From NCBI GenBank assembly GCA_965200445.1, contig OZ241341.1:372001-436000 (forward strand): 64,000 nucleotides of DNA. Reading direction: 5' to 3'. A program made the position numbers and the translations under genes. Source of the stretch: CBDATY01 sp965200445. Its GTDB lineage: Bacteria > Bacillota_I > Bacilli_A > Mycoplasmatales > Mycoplasmataceae. This document shows positions 34,399 to 44,575 of the stretch, piece by piece (positions within the stretch are counted from its first letter, which is position 1; each line of letters starts with the position of its first letter). The notes beneath the pieces are model-generated. The model was not told the DNA's origin and ran no database searches. It saw nothing but the letters and a program-made list of their open reading frames with translations.

Positions 34399-34436
34399 CA
34401 ATTAACCCATTACGATTAAGGGGTTAATTGTTTTTT
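34399..34436. terminator. Bidirectional terminator between ulaF and phr
   Basis: A perfect 10-bp stem (CAATTAACCC with GGGTTAATTG) with a 12-base loop is followed by six T on the plus strand. It ends the ula operon. The stem covers the last codons of the convergent photolyase gene. Confidence 0.85.
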
Positions 34437-35738
34437 CATAATCGCCAAATATTGTTCGCGACTCATTTTATAGTCAATAATCGCAGGAGGACTTCAATTA
34501 ACTGGCAAGTATTTTTGGCAGTATATTAAATCAGGGTCATATTTTTCTTGCTGTAAAGTAGGATTAAAGATTCTAAAGTATGGCGCTGCATCAAGGCCAC
34601 AACCCGCAACTCACTGCCACGACATTTGGTTAACAATTGGATCATAATCTACTAGTTTTTCAGCAAAGTACTTTTCTCCTCATGACCAGTGGAACATTAA
34701 ATTCTTGGTTAAAAATGATCCTACAATAAGCCGAGCTCTATTGTGCATAAAACCAGTCTGGTTTAGCTGGTGCATGGCAGCATCAACAACCAGAAAGCCA
34801 GTTTTTCCAGCTGTTCATTTATGAAATAACTTTTTGTCGTTGCACCATGTAACATTATTAAAAGCCCGATTTCAATTTTCTCCAAAGTTTCATTCCTTGT
34901 TGCGCATAGCTAGGTAGCTAACATGATAGTAGAATTCTCTTCATACAACTTGTCTAATGAAAGGATTATCAAATCCATGGAAAGCCTTAACGGCAGCATC
35001 AATTACTTCTCTAATCGAAATAAGTCCAAATTTAATAGCACTGCTTAAACCTGATCCGCCAGGGCTTGCCAAATCATTGCGTCATTGTGCATATTTAGTT
35101 GGTAATTTTTTAATAATTGCAAAAGCTTGTTGACGATTTATGGTATATCCGCTTGGTGTGACAGGAATATTTAATTGCTCTCACTTTCAACAACCTTTTA
35201 AGGATTGAAACTGGATTGCTTGTAAATCAGTTTTTGCCGGTTGTTTGATCAAAGCACTATTTTGGATAACGTTTTTTCAAAACGGAGTAAAAACTTTAAA
35301 ATAATGTTGATTTTTATTGAGAATAGTTCCTGGTTTTAGTAGTAAATAATCATTAAAAGCTTTGTATTCGACTGAGAATTTTTTACACAACAAGCTAGTT
35401 TTTTGATGGCGTTGCTGCGCAAAAGGGGTGAAATCATAGTTGGTGTATACCCGCTTAATAGTGTTTTGGGCAAAAACTTTTTTTAAAGCAGATTGCTCAT
35501 CCTTGGCTTTAATAAAATTAATGTTAAAACGGTGAGCTAATTCTCTTAGTAACTCATTTTGGTAATTAAAAGCATTTTGATTAAATCAATTATTATTAAT
35601 TGTTTGCTCGTCAGTCATGATAAACAGTAAAGCAATATTGTGACTCATTTGAACTAGTCTGTGCAACCCTATATTATCAATACAGCGTAAATCACGGTGG
35701 AATAAAAATAGGCTTGTAATATTATTATCAGTGTCCAT
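34416..35738 (-). CDS. phr: Deoxyribodipyrimidine photolyase (class I type)
   Basis: It repairs UV pyrimidine dimers with FAD and light. No standard-code ORF is visible because of its many TGA Trp. Read in code 4 it gives 440 residues from ATG 35738 to TAA. The N-terminal antenna domain starts SLFLFHRDLRCIDN. The FAD domain has WREFYYHVSYLA, AGKTGFLVVDAAM, GFMHNRARLIVGSFL, DYDPIVNQMSWQW and AAPYFRIFNP. The Trp residues of the electron path fall on TGA and TGG codons. It ends inside the ulaF terminator. The antenna cofactor and the exact lesion (CPD or 6-4) cannot be decided. Confidence 0.92.
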
Positions 35739-35846
35739 AGATACTACGATTATAAACAGAATTGACAGTATAAATTAATCATCAAGTAAATTTCATCATT
35801 ATCAAAAGAATCTGCTGGTCAAATTTATCTGTTGCTTCAATTTATA

Positions 35847-35852
35847 TATAAT
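35847..35852 (+). promoter_or_regulatory. Possible -10 box (TATAAT) of pgi
   Basis: A TATAAT lies in the 157-base divergent gap between phr and pgi, 43 bases before the pgi ATG. No -35 box is clear. Confidence 0.4.
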
Positions 35853-35895
35853 TAAAATTATTTTAGGCAACATTCATTTACAGAAGGCATCATCT

Positions 35896-37191
35896 ATGAT
35901 TAAAATTCAAACTTCTAGTCAATCACTTTCTTTGACTGAGGTACAGCCATACCAAAACAAAGTTAGCAGGATACACGAGCAAACTAACAAGCAGGCTGAC
36001 AGGCAAGAAATGGGTCTAGGTTGATTGCGCTGACCGCAATCCCTACAAGACTCTACCATTGATGAAATAATAGCACGTGTTAATCACATTAAATCATTAT
36101 ATCAGCCCAAATATTTAGTTCTGATTGGGGTAGGGGGGAGTTCATTAGGAGCATGGTCTGCTTATCAATGACTAAAACAAGCCAAACCCGATGTGCAACT
36201 TTTGCTTGCGGGGAATAATTTATCCACGCGCTATATAAATGACATTTTAAAAATTGTTCATAATGAATCTTATTTAGTTTGTGTTGTGTCTAAATCAGGT
36301 GGTACGCTAGAACCAGCAATTGCCTTGAGAATATTTAATAGAGCTCTTTTGAAACAATATGGTGAAGAGGGGCGTAAGAGAATTATTGTGGTAACAGAGG
36401 AAAACAATAAAGCACTCCATAAAATTAGTGTTGAGCAGAATCTAACTAGATTCATTATTCCTAACACCATAGGCGGGCGCTATTCGGTGCTAACTCCTGT
36501 GGGACTAGTGCCATTAGCTCTTTGTGGTTTTAACATTAAAAACATTATTGCTGGAGCTCGCCAAGCACAAGCTGATTTATCAACATGTGATTTGGGTGTA
36601 AATACGGCTTATCAATATGCAGTGATTCGGTTTTTGTGCTATGAAAAATTACATTTGAAGGTAGAGTTATTAACTAGTTATGAACCACAATTTTTTGCTG
36701 TGCAGCAGTGGTGACAACAATTATTTGGTGAATCAGAAGGGAAGGCGGGCAAAGGCCTGTTCCCTGGTTTAGTTTCCTTTACCCAAGATTTACATTCTTT
36801 AGGACAATATATACAGCAAGGTCCACACCACTTTACGTTTGAAACTGTTTGCGAAATATTAAATGATGAAAAAAATGATTCACTGATTTATGTGCCCCTA
36901 ACAGAACATAACTTAGAAAATTTAAACTATTTATCTAAAACAGCACTGGGCGATATTAACACAACAGCATTAGAGGCAGTGATGAAGGCTCATGAAGAGG
37001 CCGGTGTCCCCCAAATTAGATTGACCTTAAGTAACTCTAGTGCGCAGCAATTAGGCTATCTATATTATTGAATGATGAGAGCAGTTGCTATGAGTGCTAT
37101 GCTGCTAGGCGTTAATCCTTTTGATCAACCTGGTGTGGAAGTTTATAAGCAACATCTTCAACAAAAATTAAAATTCACTGCTAATAAGTAA
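35896..37191 (+). CDS. pgi: Glucose-6-phosphate isomerase
   Basis: It interconverts glucose 6-phosphate and fructose 6-phosphate. The 431-residue protein has LIGVGGSSLGAWSAYQW, VVSKSGGTLEPAIAL, GGRYSVLTPVGLVPLAL and the C-terminal NPFDQPGVEVYK. The length matches short Firmicute-type Pgi. TGA encodes Trp at several sites. It completes upper glycolysis with pfkA and fba in this window. Confidence 0.96.
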
Positions 37192-37277
37192 TTGATATTC
37201 AGCATAAATGATTTTTATGTTAATATAAATCTATCTTATAATAAATATATATAAAATAAGTTAATCGTGAGACAAGA

Positions 37278-38105
37278 ATGAAAAAAAGAATTCTAATAAG
37301 TGCTCGTGTGATTGTCCCTTTTAGTCTGATTTTGTTAGGGTTGTTATTTTTAACTACCATATTTTTAGAAAATCATTCAGGTTCCATTTTTTATAATGGG
37401 GTTAATCGCGGAGCTAATAATAGTTATCTGCCTGACAGTTGAGGTAATTGAGATCAAAATGTAGGTAATTGAGCATCAAGTAATTCCATAGCAAATGTTT
37501 TTTACCGCTTTGCTTTTAATTTCCATGCCAATATTATTTATATGATTCAACAAATTTTTGGTACTCAAACAGCTTCAAACTTAGCAAGACTTGGTAGCAT
37601 TAACTACGATCTATTAATTGGTGGTTTTGCTAGCATACTGTTTATTGTTGCTATAACTGTTGTGTTGCTGCCAATTTGGGTAGGACATCGTAAAGTATGG
37701 CACGTGTTATCAATTGTTGTAAATTCCTTTATTTGAGCGATATTATTAGCCTTCCTTATCTGGGGTGCTATTCATAATAATTCCATTAGAAATGCAATTA
37801 AGGGGACAGAACCGCATAGTTATCCTTTTTACGTGCTGGTTATTCCTTACTTTAATTGGATCCCAATTGGTTTGGCTATTATTTTAACGACTGGTATTGC
37901 ATTGCATTGCATTTATGCTGGGGTGATGAATAAAGGTGCTTCTGCTAATTCAGCACTGCGTAAAGCTAAATTAAACACTGCCAAAATGAAAAAAGACAGA
38001 ATTAAGGCTGAAAAAATAAAATCAGCAGACTTGAAAGCTAGTCTTAAAGAAGCCAAAAAAGATGTTCAAACTGAACCGCCGTCGCAAGATAAAAAAAAAA
38101 GCTAA
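37278..38105 (+). CDS. Four-helix membrane protein with basic tail, possibly first half of one gene
   Basis: The family is unrecognised. The 275-residue product has one helix at residues about 9-30, an Asn-rich outside loop, three more helices (about 110-220) and a Lys/Ala-rich tail. The frame stops at 38103 just after a run of ten A (38091-38100). With nine A the frame would pass into the next ORF and give one protein of about 540 residues. A TATAAT lies at 37237-37242. Confidence 0.75.
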
Positions 38106-38889
38106 GCATTTAGCCCAAACAGAACAAGCTGACTCTTCAACCAATCCGCAGCCAGCTGATGCTTTATTAAAGCAGGTGGCTAGCAATGAAAAAAACTTGC
38201 AAAATTTGGCTGCATCTACTCGTAACCTTGACACAGCCTTGGCTCATAAAACGATGAATGAAAACCCTGCATTAATCAAGGATGTTTCTGATCGTGTCAC
38301 TAACGCTGACTTAACTAAAGAAGAAATTAGCAAATTACCAATTGCCGAGCAACGAGCTTACTATGATAACCTTTATGGTTCGAAAGGGCGTTTGTTGCGA
38401 CGGGTGCCAATTTCCCAGCTAGCCGAAGAAGCGAAACGCACTGTTGCATCAAATATTGAACACATTAAAAATGCTAATAAATTTGATAATCCTTTAACCC
38501 ATAAATCCAATATGAGTCAATCCGTACGCTTTCAAGGTGACAGCGCGCGGATGGTTGCTGATGCTGATTATGATTTGGATGCAGCTGATGAATCTGTGGC
38601 AACACCATCTAATGATCACTCTGCTCGTAAGGCTAAACGCACTACGCTAAGTAATAACAAGCAATTATCAGATGCTAAGCTTACCAAGAAAAACATCATT
38701 TTGCCCAGTAGGTTAAAAAAGATGCATAGTGCTGATAAAGACCAACAAACCATTTTGCAACAAAAAACCCTGGCTGCTTTAAAAGAGCAAGGGCAAATGA
38801 AAAAGCAAAATGACAAATTATGAAATGCGACCAAAGATGCTCGCAAACATTTTATGGATAATTTTAAGTTTAAGTCAGAAGATGAATAA
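38062..38889 (+). CDS. Charged coiled-coil-like cytoplasmic protein, possibly second half of the preceding gene
   Basis: The family is unrecognised. If ATG 38062 is used, the product has 275 residues and overlaps the previous gene by 44 bases with no good Shine-Dalgarno. The first ~13 residues are then an out-of-frame, Arg/Lys-rich reading of the previous gene. The rest is rich in Lys, Ala, Asp and Gln with no membrane helix or signal. Joining the two ORFs across the A10 tract gives a smooth Gln/Pro/Ser-rich linker, so a fused product is at least as likely as a separate protein. Confidence 0.6.
38091..38100 (+). repeat. A10 homopolymer at the junction of two ORFs
   Basis: Ten A lie 2 bases before the stop of the upstream ORF and within the start region of the downstream ORF. 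Loss of one A, or polymerase slippage, would fuse the two frames. Confidence 0.9.
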
Positions 38890-38890
38890 T

Positions 38891-38920
38891 AAAAATGACA
38901 CTTTTGTCATTTTTATTTTA
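38891..38920 (+). terminator. Terminator hairpin
   Basis: AAAAATGACA pairs with TGTCATTTTT around CTTT and is followed by a T-rich tail. It lies 1 base after the stop at 38889. Confidence 0.75.
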
Positions 38921-38940
38921 TAAAGGGTAAAATTTGTTGC

Positions 38941-39660
38941 ATGAAGAAACTGGTAATTGCTAAGGCCACTACGCATTATTTTTTTTCCTTGACTGCGCAA
39001 TTTACTTACCATGTGGTTGTTTCAAAACAACTTACATTACGTTTGCACATTGAAAGTGGTGAGGTTTATGTTTATGCCCCCTTGGGGGTAAGTGAGACTC
39101 AGATTAACACTTTTTTAGCAAAACACTGTGAAAAAATTAATTTTCATTTGCACCAATATGCCAGCAATAAAAAATTATCTTTGCAATTCAAACCTAATGA
39201 CTATTTTGTTTGGAAAGGTGCTAAATTACCGTTAAAGGTAGATAAATACAAAAATGATTTCCTGGTTGAGGATCACCAAATTCTTGTTGACAAAAGACTT
39301 TTGGATAAGGAAGGCTCAGGCTACTCAACAGACAGATTGTATGCAGCAATTAGTCACTACTGTTATGCTGAAATGGCCAATTATGTGGCAGCGATAGCCC
39401 AAGAAATGAAGCAATCAGTTCCTACACTAAAAATTAAGTCTTATAAATCACGATGGGGGATGTGCCATCCTCAGACGAATACGATCACACTAAATGTAAA
39501 ATTAATGCACTTTCCTTATGAGGTCATACGGGCTATTATAGTTCATGAAATTGCCCATTTGGTAGTACCTAACCACTCTAAAGCTTTTTGGGATTTGGTA
39601 GCAGTATATGTGCCCAACTATAAAGCTATTCGTTTGATACTGAAATACCCTGGTGTTTAA
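38941..39660 (+). CDS. YgjP-like (DUF45) zinc metallopeptidase
   Basis: The 239-residue protein ends with the zinc motif VHEIAHLVVPNHSKAFW. HExxH supplies two ligands, and the NHSKAFW segment is the family's third-ligand region. The KSRWGMCH and LNVKLMHFP segments are also typical of the YgjP/DUF45 family. It is probably a cytoplasmic protease of unknown target. Confidence 0.87.
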   Translation: MKKLVIAKATTHYFFSLTAQFTYHVVVSKQLTLRLHIESGEVYVYAPLGVSETQINTFLAKHCEKINFHLHQYASNKKLSLQFKPNDYFVWKGAKLPLKVDKYKNDFLVEDHQILVDKRLLDKEGSGYSTDRLYAAISHYCYAEMANYVAAIAQEMKQSVPTLKIKSYKSRWGMCHPQTNTITLNVKLMHFPYEVIRAIIVHEIAHLVVPNHSKAFWDLVAVYVPNYKAIRLILKYPGV

Positions 39661-39725
39661 AAGAGCTAATAGTTTGATTATTTGGGGTTCATCTGCATCG
39701 ATAGTATATATTTAGCACAAACAAG

Positions 39726-39734
39726 TGGTAGAAT
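39726..39734 (+). promoter_or_regulatory. Possible extended -10 promoter of pheST
   Basis: TGG followed by TAGAAT forms an extended -10 element 42 bases before the pheS ATG. No -35 is visible. Confidence 0.4.
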
Positions 39735-39776
39735 ATCTATTATTAGAATTATTATTTTATTGAAATTAGTACTAGC

Positions 39777-40856
39777 ATGGTTTTAGCTTGGGATAACTAT
39801 ACTCAAAAAATATCTAAGCAAATTCAACAATGTAAAACTGTCCAAGAATTAGATGCCTTACAGTCTGCTTGCTTAGGACGCAAATCTCAACTCATCCAAG
39901 AGTTAAAAAAAATTAGCACTTTACCAGCAGAACAAAAAAGCAAAGCTGGTCTTCAGTTAAACACTATTAAACAAAAGTTGATTACCCTAATTAATCAACA
40001 ACGCAACAACTTACTACAAGCTCATTGAAAAAATGTGCTGGTTCAGGACCAATTAAACCCTTTTTTGAACCCTTTACCAATGGAAAATGGGACACTACAT
40101 CCGTTAGAGCAAACCAGTCAAGCAATCAAACGTATTTTTTCTAATTTAGGATATTCGATTGTAACAGGGCCGGAATTAGAGCTGGTTGCTTATAATTTTG
40201 ACAAGCTTAATATTGATGAAAATCATCCAGCTCGAATTAATAACGACACTTTTTATCTAGACAAAGATACGTTACTACGAACCCATTGCACTAATGTTAC
40301 TGTCAGACTTATTGAGAGTATGACTGCTGATCAGCAATACTTAGCTTGCGTAAGCCTGGGCAACGTTTATCGCCGTGATGATGATGATGCTACTCACTCT
40401 TTTCAATTCCAACAAGCTGATAGTGTTTTGGTGGGTCCTAATATTACTTTTGCACATTTAAAGTGGATGCTACGCCACATATGTGAAGAACTATTTGGTA
40501 AGAATGTTAAAACACTGCTGCGGCCAAGTTATTTTCCTTTCACTGAACCCTCAGTTGAAATAGATATTGCTTGTCCGTATTGTAATCAAAAAGGATGTAG
40601 CATTTGTAAACAAAACGGCTATATTGAAATTTTGGGCGCTGGTATGGTGCACCCTAATGTGTTTAAAGCATGTCATAAACCCAGCACACTTCAAGGTTTT
40701 GCCATTGGTATCGGTATAGAAAGAATTGCGATGATTCAAAATAATATTAAAGATATTCGTGATTTTTACCGTAACGATATTCGTTTTTTGAAGCAATTTC
40801 GTAATTTAACAACAAAAGGAAAATTCTATGATAATCACACGCAATCAGATAGCTAA
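39777..40856 (+). CDS. pheS: Phenylalanyl-tRNA synthetase alpha subunit
   Basis: It is the catalytic subunit of the alpha2beta2 enzyme. The 359-residue protein has the N-terminal coiled coil, HPLEQTSQAIKRIF, and motif 2 around RTHCTNVTVRLI. It also has SFQFQQADSVLVG, RPSYFPFTEPSVEID and the motif 3 region GFAIGIGIERIAMI. A cysteine cluster (CPYCNQKGCSICK) sits where many bacterial PheS carry one. The pheT ATG lies inside its 3' end. Confidence 0.96.
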
Positions 40857-43215
40857 ATATCTTAGGATTGAGAATATTTCTGATAAAGAACTTTGTTTTG
40901 TTTTCAATTCTATCGGTCTGGAAATTATTGGTTTTCGCACGGTTAGTAATGTAGGGTTAGAATGAGCTTATGTTGAAAATTTAGAACCTATTGCAGGTAC
41001 TGAGCATCTTTCATGGGTCTCTCTAAGACTACTCAATAAAAAAAATGTTCACGTGGTGTGTGGTGCCGATAATGTTAAAGCTGGTCATTTAGTGTTGTAT
41101 GCTCCTGTAGGATCCACTATTGCTAGTGGGTTAACATTGCAGTCTAAAATGATTAAAGACCATCTATCAGCAGGAATGATTTGTTCCCTTGCAGAACTAG
41201 GGGTAACTGCTGATTCGTTGTTACCATCTGAACAAGATGGAATCTTTACATTAGCAGCTGATAATCCCTGATGTCCTTGAACCAAAGCAGGAGCACAAGC
41301 AATCTTAGCTAGTTTCCAAGATACTGTTTTTGAACTGGAACTCCCACTTAACCGAAGTGATTGCTTAAGCTTAATTCAAATTGTGCAAGAGTTAAGCCGT
41401 TATTTAAATATACCAGCGGAAATTTCACCTATAGAAAATAATTTTAAAGCTTCATCCTTCTCACCAGCTGCTTTCGTGGAAATACCATCCAGTGTGAAAA
41501 ATGATGTTGTCGGTTTGACCGCAGTTAATATTGTCATAGATCATACAATGTATTTATTTGCTGACTGGGTCGGAATGCGTTTTTGTGATATAGCTTTACC
41601 ATTGTCCAATCCTTGGGTGCTAATCGAACAACTACTAATGTTAGAGACTGGCTATCCGGTAATGATTTTACCTGCTGCGAATACAAAAAAGGCGCCAGCA
41701 TGGTCTGTGAAGAAAATCATAGCAGCCCAAAACACCAAAAATTATCTTTATCAAATTAATGATTTGGCAAGTCAAAAAACATATATTTTAGGGCAATCAA
41801 CTCCCTTGCCACTATCATCTGATAAAAAGGCTTTGCTAGTCATTGTTTTAGTCAAACCCTCCTTAATGCGTATTCAACAAAAATTAACTAACCAATATAG
41901 TGGATTATTTGTGACACGTGCTATTAAACCAGTGTCACCTGGTTTTGCCTTTCAGTCCATATGATATTTTATGGAGCAATACTCGCAGTTTAAACCCAAA
42001 ATCATGCAAGTTCAGCATTATTTAAAGGATACTAGTGGGGCGCCACAAATTCCGCTAAGCACCCAGCAAATTAATGATTTTTTAGGAACCACATGAAGTA
42101 CAGATTTGATATGTGAGCAGCTACGTAAATTGAACTTTAAAGTCATGATAAAAAAACCAGATGATCTTTTCATGATAACACCGCCTTTGTATCGTCAAGA
42201 TATAACTATGAAAGCAGATGTGTGTGAAGAACTAGTGCGTGCTATTAAGCTGGTTAATTTACCAACGAGCAACTATTATGATATTGCTCATCTGCTAAAA
42301 CAGCAGCAACATGATGATCAATTAGCCATGCAGTTAAACAGTATCAAACATTTATTTACTAATAGCGGCTTTTATCAAATTGAAAATTATAATTTAGTTG
42401 CTTCTAATGAAAATCAATTTTTCAATTTTTTCAACGCTCATAATCAGCATGTTGTTAATAATCCGCTAACTAAAAAACGTTCTGAAATGCGCACAACTCT
42501 TATTCCCGCATTATTACAGACAGCCCAATACAATAACCACCGTAAAATATCAAATACAAAATTATTTGCAATCAATATTTTGCACAATAGTACTAATCAA
42601 ACAGAGTTTAACCAACATGTCGCATTTGGTGTGCAGGATTTTGTCTGGCAAAATAGTTTGCATCAGAATATACCGGGCTCTTATTATTTTGTAAAAGGGT
42701 TTTTGGCTCAAATTCTGGATATCATGGCTGCTAATATTGAGGATATCAAGTTTGAGATGTTGGCTCACACAGGAACAATTATCCATCCTTACCAGTCAGT
42801 AAAACTTTTTTACCAGAAGCAACTAATTGGAGTCATAGTAAGGTTACACCCTGCGCTGCAGAAGAATATGAAAATGCAAACTTGGTATGGGGCAGAAATT
42901 AATTTATCATTGATAGCTAAACTAGCAAAAATAAAAAATCAATTTATATCGCAAAGTTGATCAAAATTTTCACCAATAAGAAGAGATTTAAATATTTATG
43001 ATGATCTAACTTTTGATTTTGTGGCCTTCAAAAAACAAGTGCTTAAGACCTCACCATTGTGTTGTGAAGTTACTTTACATGATCTTTACAGAGAAAATAA
43101 TGAATCACAAACACAAAAATTAACCGTACGACTAGATTTTAATAGCAGTAAACACCAGTTAACGGAATCGGATGTAGATAAGGAATTTGCTAAAATTAAA
43201 GCGCTGGTAGCTTAA
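40828..43215 (+). CDS. pheT: Phenylalanyl-tRNA synthetase beta subunit with degenerate editing domain
   Basis: The 795-residue protein overlaps pheS by 29 bases. The order is the N-terminal domain, an EMAP-like tRNA-binding domain (about 40-150, with VVCGADNVKAGHLVLYAPVG), the B3/B4 domain (about 190-390), B5, the catalytic-like domain and the anticodon-binding domain. The B3/B4 domain normally edits Tyr-tRNA-Phe. Its conserved NYVMLELGQPLHAFD-type block reads LLMLETGYPVMIL here, with the His lost. The AGVMGG and RFERG blocks are also not recognisable. Editing is probably absent. Confidence 0.93.
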
Positions 43216-43366
43216 TATACATCGATATAAAACTACGCTTATACTGTATAAAAGTTTAAAAATGATACAATAACATTGGTTTTTAAATATTTTTTCTCTT
43301 ACTATTAAATATGAGTGCTATTATTATCTAGCCTTAAAAAGTTTATAGAAATAAAATAATAATTAA

Positions 43367-43383
43367 TGTGATCATGGATCACA
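43367..43383 (+). promoter_or_regulatory. Perfect inverted repeat before rpmF
   Basis: TGTGATC and GATCACA flank a 3-base spacer, 14 bases before the rpmF ATG. A TATAGA box at 43344-43349 would put it in the 5' leader. It can form a 7-bp hairpin next to the Shine-Dalgarno or act as an operator. The role is unknown. Confidence 0.6.
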
Positions 43384-43397
43384 ATGAAAGGTAGTTT

Positions 43398-43577
43398 ATG
43401 GCAGTACCAGCTAGAAAAACAAGTAAATCTAAGCGCAACAAACGACGCAGTAATATGGCTTTACCTAAAACAAATCCTAACCATTGTAAAAATTGCGGCG
43501 CAACAGTTTTGCCTCACCGCGTGTGTAAAGACTGCGGTTTTTATGGCGGAAAAGAAGTGATTAAAATAAAGAGCTAG
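43398..43577 (+). CDS. rpmF: 50S ribosomal protein L32
   Basis: This short gene was missed by a 60-codon cut-off. The 59-residue protein begins MAVPARKTSKSKRNKRR and has a zinc ribbon (CKNCG then CKDCG), so it is the zinc-binding form of L32. AAAGG lies before the ATG. It ends 2 bases before fba, so a ribosomal protein and a glycolytic enzyme share a transcript. Confidence 0.96.
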   Translation: MAVPARKTSKSKRNKRRSNMALPKTNPNHCKNCGATVLPHRVCKDCGFYGGKEVIKIKS

Positions 43578-43579
43578 GA

Positions 43580-44437
43580 ATGAAGACTGATTTAAATCAC
43601 GAGCTAAGTCTTGCTCAAATGAATGGGTATGCTGTACCTGCTTTTAATTTTGATAATTTAATTATGCTAAAGGCGATTATAGCTGCAGCGGAAGCTGCTC
43701 AGTCACCAGTGATTTTAATGGTGAGTGAAAAATCGATTCATTATTTAGGCAAGGAGTACGCGCTTAATATTGCTAAAACGGCCCGTCAATTAGCCACTGT
43801 GCCAGTTGTTGTGCACTTGGATCATGCTACTGACTTAGCATTAGCCCAATATTTTATTGAAAATGGGGCTGATTCTATTATGCTGGATTACTCCAATAAA
43901 CCCTTAGCTGATAATATTGCAGGGACACAAAAAATTACTAAAATAGCTCATGCTTATAATGTAATGGTAGAAGGTGAAATCGGCCATGTTGGTGGTAAAG
44001 AAGGGGAACTTGAATCGCAAAAAAGTAATTTTACTTCTCCCCAGGAGGCTAAAGTTTTTGTTGATGAGACCAAAGTAGATGCACTAGCCATTGCTGTTGG
44101 TTCATCCCATGGCTTTTATAAAGGGAAAATCGAACTACAATATGCTTTGATTGAAAAAATCAGGAATAGTGTTTCGACACCTCTAGTTTTACACGGTAGT
44201 TCAGGTATTCCTGACAAGGATTTGATTGCTGCTATTAAAGGTGGTATCACCAAAATCAACATTGGTACAGAAATTAAAACTGTTAATGCTAAAGCTTTGA
44301 GAGCTTGATTCAAGGATAATCCAACAGGTTATGATTCGCGCAAATTTGGTGCTTGTGCGATGGAAGCTATGAAAAAAGTGGTTTTAGAAAAAATAAAGAT
44401 CTGCGGTTCTTTTAATCGCTTTGCTGCTCAAACTTAA
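43580..44437 (+). CDS. fba: Class II fructose-bisphosphate aldolase
   Basis: It splits fructose 1,6-bisphosphate into two triose phosphates using zinc. The 285-residue protein has the zinc/substrate motifs VVHLDHATD, VEGEIGHVGGKEGE, VGSSHGFYKG, LVLHGSSGIPD and KINIGTEIKT. One TGA Trp (ALRAW) lies near the end. Confidence 0.96.
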
Positions 44438-44501
44438 ATCAAATAACTACTGAGGGTTTTTGTATTAGTTAACCCACGAGCTATTGCTTTTACAAATTTA
44501 T

Positions 44502-44531
44502 TTGACGTGAATTAATATATATAATTATGAA
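44502..44531 (+). promoter_or_regulatory. Possible promoter of the fumarase-malic enzyme pair
   Basis: TTGACG at 44502 is followed after 18 bases by TATGAA. A TATAAT at 44520-44525 is also present but too close to that -35. The fumC ATG lies 45 bases downstream. Confidence 0.4.
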
Positions 44532-44575
44532 TGTATTGTATATTCTTAATTTAGCTATTATTGCAGAAAATTCTG

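Noticed and set aside
43367..43383. Inverted repeat resembles the E. coli CRP half-sites (TGTGA and TCACA)
   Set aside because: The spacer is 7 instead of 6 bases and mollicutes are not known to have CRP. It is kept only as an unassigned inverted repeat.
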